64,000 nucleotides of DNA. It comes from an uncultured Lachnospiraceae bacterium. GTDB taxonomy: Bacteria; Bacillota; Clostridia; Lachnospirales; Lachnospiraceae. A program made the translations under genes and the position numbers. The stretch covers positions 1-64,000 of the forward strand of contig CANOMQ010000010.1 in the NCBI GenBank assembly GCA_947567595.1. The letters are read 5' to 3'. The notes below the pieces were generated by a model that saw only the letters and a program-made list of their open reading frames with translations, was not told where the DNA came from and did not search any database. Below, piece by piece: positions 25,644 to 34,100 of the stretch (positions within the stretch are counted from its first letter, which is position 1; the number at the start of each line of letters is the position of its first letter).

Positions 25644-25801
25644 CCTTGTTTCGCTCCTCATTTCATTCCAAAATTCCATGGCTCAAATCCCATACGGTTC
25701 AAATCCGATTCCATACGCGCATGTACCAAAATTTGATAATGGATATAAGATATTGCCTTTATTATAGTACGAAAACAGCATTCAGGCAAACGGATTTCTT
25801 G

Positions 25802-25865
25802 AAAAATGGTTTCAAAAATGGTTTCATTTATGCCCTTTTGCAATATGGCTGTTCTATGGTACAAT
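25802..25865 (+). promoter_or_regulatory. promoter of class D beta-lactamase with 12-bp tandem repeat
   Basis: TTGCAA (25838-25843) and TACAAT (25860-25865) are 16 bp apart. Just upstream AAAAATGGTTTC is repeated exactly in tandem (25802-25813, 25814-25825), a likely activator or repressor site. Confidence 0.55.
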
Positions 25866-25925
25866 TTGCAGTATAAGAGCAAAACAAAGCGTACACATTC
25901 AAAAGAAACGAGAGGTGACTGGTCA

Positions 25926-26864
25926 ATGAAGAAACAATGGATATGGATTATTTTATTGCTCATATTGTTTTTTGCCGGCTGTGCGAAGGAACAGAATGCA
26001 GGGAGCAAAGGGGGAGCACTGCCTGAAAAAGAAATCAGCAGCGAACCAATTACCGAAGAGGCGACAATATCCCCGCAGAGCAGTTCCTTGGAGGACACGA
26101 CAGCAGTCATTACCGAAGCTGACTGGTCTGATTATTTTGACGGAATAAACGGAACAGCAGTTCTCTATAACCCAAATGAAAATACCTACCAAATATACCA
26201 AGAGGAGCTGGCAAACACCCGACGCTCCCCCTGCTCTACTTTTAAAATCATTTCTTCCCTGATTGGCTTGGAGCAGGGTATCATCATACCGGACGCGTCC
26301 ACAAAAGCTTGGAGCGGGGAATGCTTTTGGAATGACGACTGGAATAAGGACATTGATTTTGATGAGGCATTCCGTACTTCATGCGTATGGTATTTCCGGG
26401 AGGTAATCAATGAAATCGGGCAGGACGCCATGCAGGCGGAATTGAAAAAGCTCCGCTACGGGAACTGCGACAGCTCCGACTGGGAGGGCAGATTAAACAC
26501 AAATAATCATAACCGTGCATTGACGGGATTTTGGCTGGAATCCTCCCTCAAAATATCCCCAAAAGAACAGGTCGAGGTCATGGAACGGATTTTTGGAAGC
26601 CAGTCAGCCTATTCGCAAAAAACACAGGAACAGCTAAAGCAGGTAATGCGAATCACACAGCAGGAGCAACCGGAGCTTGTAATTTACGGAAAAACAGGAA
26701 TGGGAAAAATAGACGGTGTTACAGTTGATGCATGGTTTACGGGATTTGCTGACATTGCGCAGGAGCGCGTCTACTTCTGCGTTTATTTAGGAGAAACAAA
26801 GGAAAAAGACGTTACCAGTGCAAAGGCGAAGGAGATTGCATTGCGGCTGCTCGCTGACCAATAG
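25926..26864 (+). CDS. class D (OXA-type) beta-lactamase lipoprotein (312 aa)
   Basis: ATG at 25926 follows CGAGAGGTGACT. The signal FFAGC is a lipobox, so the enzyme should be anchored outside the membrane. All class D motifs are present: S104-T-F-K107 with the acylating Ser and carboxylatable Lys, S152-C-V, Y178-G-N, a Trp-containing omega region FWLESSLKISPKEQ, and K256-T-G. Related enzymes occur in Clostridioides difficile and other clostridia, where they hydrolyse penicillins and oxyimino drugs. It has its own promoter. The alternative, a BlaR-type sensor domain, is unlikely because there is no membrane protease part. Confidence 0.9.
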   Translation: MKKQWIWIILLLILFFAGCAKEQNAGSKGGALPEKEISSEPITEEATISPQSSSLEDTTAVITEADWSDYFDGINGTAVLYNPNENTYQIYQEELANTRRSPCSTFKIISSLIGLEQGIIIPDASTKAWSGECFWNDDWNKDIDFDEAFRTSCVWYFREVINEIGQDAMQAELKKLRYGNCDSSDWEGRLNTNNHNRALTGFWLESSLKISPKEQVEVMERIFGSQSAYSQKTQEQLKQVMRITQQEQPELVIYGKTGMGKIDGVTVDAWFTGFADIAQERVYFCVYLGETKEKDVTSAKAKEIALRLLADQ

Positions 26865-27032
26865 AGAGCAATGTACCGTCCTGTTGTGCCATCATACCGT
26901 CTTTTGGTGCAATCGCCGTTAGGGTTCGGGAAAAGGCGCCGATATTTAAATTAAGCGCGACGGCGCTGCGGTAGGGAAATACTTGGAACATAAGGCTGGA
27001 CATGCAGGTGAAGAAAGGGGTAAGACTGGATT
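26865..27032. other. intergenic, imperfect 21-bp direct repeat
   Basis: TACCGTC-headed segments at 26874-26894 and 26895-26915 match in 16 of 21 positions. No terminator or promoter is convincing in this stretch. Confidence 0.35.
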
Positions 27033-27701
27033 ATGAGTATTCGTGCAATTGAACAAAAGAATTATCAAAACAATCTGTCGGTGACAAATAAGACAGACGG
27101 GACAGGAAAAACAGAGCGTGCACAAAAGCTGTCAGAGGCGGAAGAACTGGCTGCATTCAAAAAAGAAATTTATGCAGAAATTGACAAAATCCCAAGAGAC
27201 CGAACCATCGCAAATGTTTCCATTCACATCTCGGAGGAAGCTTTCCAAAATATGAAAAAGGATTCAAAATACAAGGAGCAGATTATGTCTTTAATCAGAC
27301 GTGATTTGACCTCTTCCGTGGCACCTGCGCCGGACTGCTCGCTGCTGCTTACCGTGGGGGCAACCCTGAAGGATTACAGGGGCGATTCATGGTCGGTGAA
27401 CAATGACGCGGAATTTGATATCCGTTCCCAAAACAGCTTTTACAAAAAGACAACGACAAAGAAAAACGCGCAGAAACAGCGGTTCAAGGAATACATGGAA
27501 AAACGTGCGCAGGCAAAGAAGGCACAGCAAAAATTTTTTGACGACAAATGCAGAAAACAGGAAATGGAGAAGGACAGATTGTCGCAATTGGAATATCAAG
27601 AATGGCAGATGACAAAAGCCGTCAATACTTATGAACAGCACTTTCAGATAACGGACAGCCAAAAGAGTACGCAATATGGAACCAAGGAAGCTTTTCAATA
27701 A
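27033..27701 (+). CDS. hypothetical protein, DUF6033-like (222 aa)
   Basis: ATG at 27033, with GAAAGGGGT upstream. The N-terminal third is polar, then an alpha/beta segment with IANVSIHISEEAFQNMKKD and a strand pair DCSLLLTVGATL, and a highly charged Lys/Gln-rich helical tail (residues 150-200). It resembles a Lachnospiraceae family (DUF6033, from memory) that is usually next to secreted or flagella-related genes. There is no signal peptide. It is followed by another gene 45 bases on and is probably co-transcribed. Confidence 0.55.
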   Translation: MSIRAIEQKNYQNNLSVTNKTDGTGKTERAQKLSEAEELAAFKKEIYAEIDKIPRDRTIANVSIHISEEAFQNMKKDSKYKEQIMSLIRRDLTSSVAPAPDCSLLLTVGATLKDYRGDSWSVNNDAEFDIRSQNSFYKKTTTKKNAQKQRFKEYMEKRAQAKKAQQKFFDDKCRKQEMEKDRLSQLEYQEWQMTKAVNTYEQHFQITDSQKSTQYGTKEAFQ

Positions 27702-27746
27702 ATGCTCTACGAATATGCGTGCAAAAGCACACAAAGGGGGACTAAA

Positions 27747-29297
27747 ATGAATATAGGGTTAGACGCAACAAACACACAAAATTCCGCATACGGCGCGGCA
27801 TTCCGGAAAAAGCCTGTGATGCTTCAAACGCATGCACAGGTGCGCGCATTTTTGGAAGGGAAAATGCGTAAAAACATGGTTCTGCGCGAGGATAGCTGTA
27901 CGCTTTCCACCAACAATTCTTACCGGAACCGTACAAGCTACGAAGTCGCAGGCAATGACAGTGAAAAGACTTTTCTTGATTTTGGCTTTTTAATACGGGA
28001 CGAAACAAGCAGCTTAAAAGGTACGCTCAATAGCGGGCAGGACGTTGATTTCTACAATTTTTCCATTCCCTTTAACCGCACCATTCAAAACTGCTTCGGT
28101 GTGGAGGTTCGTATGGAATTACCCGAAGGCTGCGACTACAACCTCGCTTTGTACGACAAATACGGTAATCAGGTTGGAACGGCACAGTGGAGCGGCAAAA
28201 ACCAAAAAACGCTGCAAATTCCAAACTGGGACACTGCAACGTCAAAATACTGTATCAAAATCGAAAACGCTGCAGGCGAACCCGTTCGTCCAAATGATTT
28301 CTACCAAATCAGCTTCCGCGTCACGGAGAATGCGCAGACACAGAGAACCGACGCCATTAGGGAGGCATTTGGCGCAATGCACACTGCCTATGATAGAAAA
28401 GATGAAAACCGGAAAATTTATCAACAGCAGTACAATGCCCTTTTGCAGGAAGCGGAGCAAAATTACGGAAAAGAGGTTGAACAGTTACACAAACAACAGT
28501 TCGATAAACTGCCAAAAGAAAAGCAGTATACAGGAACGAAATCAGTGGACGAACTGCTGCGTCAAATGGCGGCGGGAGAGCCGCTGACCGACGCGGAGTT
28601 GGAATACGTCAGGATTTATGCGAATTTAAAAGACATTGAAAAGGCAAAGCAGCAGCGCGACTTCAAGGAAGAGACCGCGAAAATGCTTGCAGAGGATTTA
28701 GCGTGTCTGGGCGTCTCGTCGCAGGAATTGGAGCGCCTGCAAATCCAAATCAAAAGCGACGGAACGGTCATCACCAACGGCATTGCCGATAAAAACGTCC
28801 AAAAACAGGCGGAAAAGCTAATAACGGATAAATACGGCGAGCAACTGTACCGTTCTTATATTGGCATTGCCAATAGCGTAGGGAATTTGCCGCCGAATGC
28901 GTATCAATACGCAGTGAGTGTGCAGGAAACGGAGCGGTTTCTAAAAAAAGCAGCGGGCGGGAGCGTTTCGTTGGAGAATTTATATTTCAACTCCGATGGA
29001 ACCATCGGCGGACTGCCTGACAAGGTATCCGGTCTGATAAACCAAACGAAAAACAATGCCAAAATTGAAGAAGTCCGTACCATGCTGCGGGATATTATCA
29101 GTTATAAGAGGACGTACGGTGATGCCGGCATTCCGCGCTTTACGGCGTCATTTGAATTTGAAAACGGCAGCTTTACTGTCACAGACAGCGGCTTTGCAAA
29201 CAACATGGGACTGCTCGCGGAACAGATGAACAACAGACCATCTACGGGGAATATGTACGCGGGGATTTATCACTATCCGTTTCGGAGTGTTTTGTAA
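27747..29297 (+). CDS. hypothetical protein with PPC-like beta domain (516 aa)
   Basis: ATG at 27747 follows AAGGGGGAC; the in-frame ATG at 27702 lacks a ribosome site. Residues about 70-180 look like a pre-peptidase C-terminal-type beta sandwich (LNSGQDVDFYNFSIP, YNLALYDKYGNQVG). The rest is helical and charged, with a C-terminal conserved block RTYGDAGIPRFTASFEFE. No signal peptide is visible. The pairing with the upstream gene suggests a shared function, which is unknown. Confidence 0.55.
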   Translation: MNIGLDATNTQNSAYGAAFRKKPVMLQTHAQVRAFLEGKMRKNMVLREDSCTLSTNNSYRNRTSYEVAGNDSEKTFLDFGFLIRDETSSLKGTLNSGQDVDFYNFSIPFNRTIQNCFGVEVRMELPEGCDYNLALYDKYGNQVGTAQWSGKNQKTLQIPNWDTATSKYCIKIENAAGEPVRPNDFYQISFRVTENAQTQRTDAIREAFGAMHTAYDRKDENRKIYQQQYNALLQEAEQNYGKEVEQLHKQQFDKLPKEKQYTGTKSVDELLRQMAAGEPLTDAELEYVRIYANLKDIEKAKQQRDFKEETAKMLAEDLACLGVSSQELERLQIQIKSDGTVITNGIADKNVQKQAEKLITDKYGEQLYRSYIGIANSVGNLPPNAYQYAVSVQETERFLKKAAGGSVSLENLYFNSDGTIGGLPDKVSGLINQTKNNAKIEEVRTMLRDIISYKRTYGDAGIPRFTASFEFENGSFTVTDSGFANNMGLLAEQMNNRPSTGNMYAGIYHYPFRSVL

Positions 29298-29346
29298 CTG
29301 CGGCAGTATTTGAATATGTATATTCCATAAGGAATATCTGTTATAA

Positions 29347-29384
29347 AGAATGGGTAAGGAGGTGTTTTCTTACGCATTCTTTTT
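29347..29384 (+). terminator. rho-independent terminator
   Basis: AGAATGGGTAAG (29347-29358) pairs with CTTACGCATTCT (29369-29380) with one mismatch and is followed by TTTT. It ends the 27.0-29.3 kb unit. Confidence 0.75.
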
Positions 29385-29391
29385 GTACGCC

Positions 29392-29429
29392 TTGCGGCAA
29401 ATGAATTAAATGGTATATAATGATACCAT
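29392..29429 (+). promoter_or_regulatory. promoter with palindromic operator over the -10 box
   Basis: TTGCGG (29392-29397) and TATAAT (29416-29421) are 18 bp apart. ATGGTAT (29410-29416) and ATACCAT (29423-29429) form a perfect dyad around the -10 box, a classic place for repression, perhaps by the downstream AlbA_2 protein itself. Confidence 0.6.
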
Positions 29430-29480
29430 AGCGCGAAGAAAAAGATAGGCGGGAATGATTCGTGGAAAGCAGGTGACACT

Positions 29481-31025
29481 ATGGTCAGTAAAGAATATTT
29501 TGGAGAAGGAAAAAATATTGAGTTTAAAAGAGAACTCCCGATGAATCACGAGAAATTTTTAAAGGATATTATTGCATTTTCCAATAGTACCGGAGGACAG
29601 GTGATTATAGGAATTGAAGATGAAACAGGTATTGTATATGGCATTGGTGAACAAAGCCCGTTTAAATTATCAGATTCAATTTCCAATATGGTTTCCGACG
29701 CATGTACGCCACAGATAGAACCGGACATCTCTATCCGGACACTGGAAGGTAAAACAGTTCTTGCAGTTGATATTGCTCCGGGCAAATTCCGACCATATTA
29801 TCTTGCCAATAAGGGTAAGGAGTGTAGTGCTTATATCAGGATAAATGGGACAAGCAGACCGGCAGATACAAGAAAATTGCAGGAGCTGGAATTGGAAGGG
29901 CAAAATATTTCATATGATACGCTTCAGGAAATTGGTTGTGAGTATGACGAGCAGAAAGCGCTGGATTTATGCAAAAAGATGAAACAGATTGCAGTTGCTT
30001 CATGTGAAACAGAGGAAGAAAAGCTTGCCGTAAAAGATATGACAATTGAAAAGCTTCACGATTTTGGCGTTCTTTGCAGAGTGGGACGAAATCCCTATCC
30101 GACACATGCGTTTGATTTGCTGACGGATAATAAGAATAAAGCGTCAAAGGTACAATGCGGTTTATTTAAAGGAAAAACAAGGGATATATTTATTGATAAA
30201 AAAGAGTTTAATGGACCGATTTATGAGCAGGTAGATAATGCCTATCACTTTGTTTTGAGGCACATAGATATGGGAGCGGAAATTGAGGGAGAATACAGGA
30301 AGGATTTATATGAGCTTCCGATATCTGCCATAAGAGAGATGATAGCGAACGCCGTTTTGCACAGAAGCTATTTGGACAAATCCTGTGTGCAAGTGTGTCT
30401 TTTTGATAACAGAATAGAGGTTTTGTCACCGGGAATGCTTTATGGCGGCTTGGATTTGGAAACCGCCAAATTAGGAAAATCGACATGCAGGAATGAGGCG
30501 ATTGCAGAAGCGTTTCATTATATGCATATTGTGGAGGCGTGGGGAACCGGTCTGCCAAGAATTATTATTCGGTGCAAAGAGTACGGTTTGCCGGAACCGT
30601 TGTTTGAAGAATTTGGTGATGGCTTCAAGGTGACAATTTTTAGAAAAGTAAGCAATGCCCCCGAAAAAGTAAGCAATGCCCTCGAAAAAATAAGCAATGC
30701 TCCTGAAAAAGTAAGCAATGCCTCTGAAAAAGTAAGCAATGCCCCTGAAAAAGTAAGCAATGCCCCTGAAAAAGTAAGCAATGCATTTGAAAAATATATC
30801 GTCTTATTGGAGAAGGCAGGGGCAACGGAAATCTTTGTGAATAATATTGAGCAGGTATTTCATTGTTGCGGTTTAGGAACTGCGTTTGGGCAATCGAACG
30901 TTATGGAATGGCTAAACTGTTCAAAATCCAAGGCAACCAATATTATGAAAATAATGAAAAAGGCAAAGATAATTGAAAAGGTTACCGGAATGGGACCGGG
31001 GAAGTATGTGTTTGTTATAATATGA
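29481..31025 (+). CDS. AlbA_2/Schlafen-like ATP-binding regulator (514 aa)
   Basis: ATG at 29481 with GCAGGTGACACT upstream. Residues 8-125 form an AlbA_2 (Schlafen-like) domain: NIEFKRELP, then IIAFSNSTGGQVIIGIED. Residues about 250-385 are a HATPase_c_4-type domain with REMIANAVLHRSY and AWGTGLPRI. Residues about 390-437 hold seven 7-residue repeats KVSNAPE, and the last 70 residues look like a winged helix (NVMEWLNCSKSKATNIMKIMKK). Such proteins are usually annotated as putative DNA-binding regulators or ATP-dependent helicases and are frequent in defence islands. The giant helicase-nuclease gene follows after 109 bases. Confidence 0.8.
   Translation: MVSKEYFGEGKNIEFKRELPMNHEKFLKDIIAFSNSTGGQVIIGIEDETGIVYGIGEQSPFKLSDSISNMVSDACTPQIEPDISIRTLEGKTVLAVDIAPGKFRPYYLANKGKECSAYIRINGTSRPADTRKLQELELEGQNISYDTLQEIGCEYDEQKALDLCKKMKQIAVASCETEEEKLAVKDMTIEKLHDFGVLCRVGRNPYPTHAFDLLTDNKNKASKVQCGLFKGKTRDIFIDKKEFNGPIYEQVDNAYHFVLRHIDMGAEIEGEYRKDLYELPISAIREMIANAVLHRSYLDKSCVQVCLFDNRIEVLSPGMLYGGLDLETAKLGKSTCRNEAIAEAFHYMHIVEAWGTGLPRIIIRCKEYGLPEPLFEEFGDGFKVTIFRKVSNAPEKVSNALEKISNAPEKVSNASEKVSNAPEKVSNAPEKVSNAFEKYIVLLEKAGATEIFVNNIEQVFHCCGLGTAFGQSNVMEWLNCSKSKATNIMKIMKKAKIIEKVTGMGPGKYVFVII
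30645..30794 (+). repeat. seven 21-bp tandem repeats
   Basis: The unit, coding for K-V-S-N-A-x-E, is repeated seven times with few substitutions. In-frame copy-number change would lengthen or shorten the linker between the ATPase-like and winged-helix domains. Confidence 0.85.
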
Positions 31026-31134
31026 GTACACATAGACAAGGATAGTTTGCTGAATTAAATATAGTCAAAGAAAAAAATAAATGAAGAATATTTGTAGTCA
31101 GATTGAAATAAAACACGGAGGATAATAACAATAC

Positions 31135-34100
31135 ATGGATACGAAAAAACTGGAAATGTGGGCAAAGCTTCTTTTAGATACTGGAAAAAGGAATAATTTA
31201 GTGAATTTTAAAGATACGAAAGCATCAACCGTGGAAGTGGTTTTGCCGGAAATTTCATCTGTTTTTCAAAAGCTGGAGAATGAAACCACCTTTGAGGTTT
31301 ATGATCCTAAGCTGACAGAAGAGGAAGATGAGGATTACAACAATAAAATCTCAGAAGAGAACGAAGGGGAACAGGAGGAGGCGCTTAAAAGAATGAAACG
31401 GGAAGAATATATCAATCGGTACGCTTCCCGTATTAGAAAAAGTAATCAGCTTCTTTTGTATAATGGCAATACCAATCCGCTTCATGTGCTAAAGAATATT
31501 GAAAAAAAAGCAAGGGCTCATATAGAAGAAACAGGAGTTGGTGTCGTTTATATGGCATTTGGCTTTGTCCATTGGAAAGAAACAGATGATTCGAAGTATA
31601 CGTATAAGGCACCGATTTTATTGGCGCCAATTATTTTAAAGAACGAATCTTCCGTAAGTTCGTGGGAAATAAAAATGACAACAGACGATATGGTTGTTAA
31701 TCCAACGTTTCGTTTCAAATTAGAGAGTGAGCAGGGCATAACATTACCCGAGTATGACGAGGAGGGATTAAGTGTTTATGTTGAGAAAGTCAGGGAGTTT
31801 GTTTCGAAATTAGGCTGGACGGTTACAACAGAATGCAAGATTGGCATTTTTTCCTTCTTGAAAATGAACATGTATCAAGATATCAAAGAAAATTTGGAAA
31901 TGATAAAAAACAACAATAATGTCAGAATGTTGTTGGGAGAGTCTTTTGAAAGACAGACGGTTTCCATTGAAAGGGGAGAACATCATTTAGAAAATCCTTT
32001 GATTGAACTGCATAATGTCGTAGATGCTGATTCCAGTCAGATTGAAGCAGTAGAAATGGCAAAGTCCGGTGTAAGCTTTGTTCTGCAGGGACCGCCGGGG
32101 ACGGGAAAAAGTCAGACGATTACAAACATTATAGCCGAGTGTTTATATGATGGTAAAAAGGTACTTTTTGTTTCGGAAAAGCAGGCAGCGCTGAATATCG
32201 TATATGAAAGATTGAAACAGGCAGGATTAGATGAGTTTTGCTTAGAACTGCACAGTCATAAGGCAAATAAAAAAGATGTTATTAGTGAATTGTGCCATAC
32301 ATTGAGAACATCAAAAACCGCAGTTTCCAAAAGTGCGGTACAGGAGATTGAAACGAAAAAGAAGAAACAAAAGGAATTGGACGAATATGAGGCAGAGCTT
32401 CATCGTCCAAGGGAAGTTATTCATAAAACCTTATATCAGTTATATGATGCATATGCTGTCTGCAGAACGGCACCAAAGCTTAAATACATGATTCGTGATA
32501 TTGGGCACAAAGGCGAGGAATACTTAAAAGATACGATGGACTTACTGCGGCAGTATATTGACTTTGTTCCTTCAATCGGGTATCAGTATAAAGGAAATCC
32601 TTGGTATGGATATATCAATCAGGATACTTCCTATCAAAACAAGGAACATGTCAGGGACGCATTGATACAGGTGCTTGGTGCATTAGAGGAATTTGAAAGT
32701 CTGCAGTATGAATTACAAAAAGCTTATGAAATTAACTGTAATTCCTTGAGTCAGGCTGTTTTATGGGAACGTTTTTTTGCGTTGGCGGCGGAAAGCACTG
32801 TTTTGACCCCTGCGTTTTTGGAGCGAAAGGAATGCTGTCGTTTGTTAGAGGAGCTGCAGGCTTTGGGAAATCTTGCAGAGAGCATCAATACGATTCGCCT
32901 TGCATTGGATGCGGAATATGACGAAGGAATCTATCAGATTAATGGTGAAGAATACTATAAGAAATTGACAAGACAATTTACCAACATTTTTACAAGGATA
33001 TTCAATGGCGAGTACAGGCAGATTGTAAATAATGTGAGGTTGTGCAATAAAAAAGGGAAAAAAGAAAAGTATTCCGCGCTAACTGCATTAATGGAAAAAC
33101 TGGCAGATTTTCAGACGAAAAGCATGCAGTTTGCAGAAAACGAAAATTCCATAAAACCATCTATGGGAAGTGGTTATGCAGGAGTTGCTTCTGATTGGAG
33201 TACGATGATAGGAGAGGTTCAAAAACTAAAAGAACTCTTTGAGGAAGGAATTGAGTTTGGAGGGTTGGCACTTCGTTCGGAAAATGATTTTGAAAAAAGT
33301 AAGTCAATCTTCTATAATATTTCCAAAGGATTAGCAGCTTTTTTGGAAAAAATGAGCTTGTATGGTAAGTGCCTGCTTCCATGCTTTGATAAAGATATTT
33401 TTGATTTGGAACAGGAAATCTTTCCAAAAGTAAAGATGAAATTACAGTGGTGCTTGGATTCCTTTGACCGTATTGATAATTGGTGCAATTTTAATCAGTT
33501 GTTAGGAAAACTAAAAAAGAAGGAGGTTCTTGCATTTATTGATATGACGATTGATCATAATATTGCGGCGGATGATATTATTGTGGTTTACCAAAGAAAT
33601 TTTTATTACCAATGGATTGATTACATATTGCATTTAACACCAAGCATGGCTTCTTTTAACAGAATATTACATGATAAGACAGTTGATGATTTCAAAAAAG
33701 AAGATGAAACACAATTTGCAATCAGTAAGGCACAAATAAGATCAGAATTGTCTTCCCATAAACCAACACTTGATTTGATTGCATCTGGAAGTGCGGTTTC
33801 CGTGCTTTTGCGTGAGGGAGAAAAGAAGAGAAAGCAAAAGAGCATACGTACGTTATTGGAGGAAACAGGAGAACTGGTTCAAGTGCTTAAGCCTTGTTTC
33901 CTGATGTCTCCCTTAAGTGTGAGTACATTTTTAAGTGCGGATGCAGTCTGTTTTGATGTGATTGTTTTTGACGAGGCTTCGCAGATTTTCCCACAAGATG
34001 CAGTAGGCGCGATCTATAGGGGGAAACAGATGATTATTGTTGGAGATTCAAAACAGATGCCGCCGTCAAATTTTTTTAATGCTTCGGCAGATGTGGATGA

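Noticed and set aside
30645..30794. CRISPR-like array from the 21-bp repeats
   Set aside because: Units are contiguous without spacers and lie in frame inside a gene.
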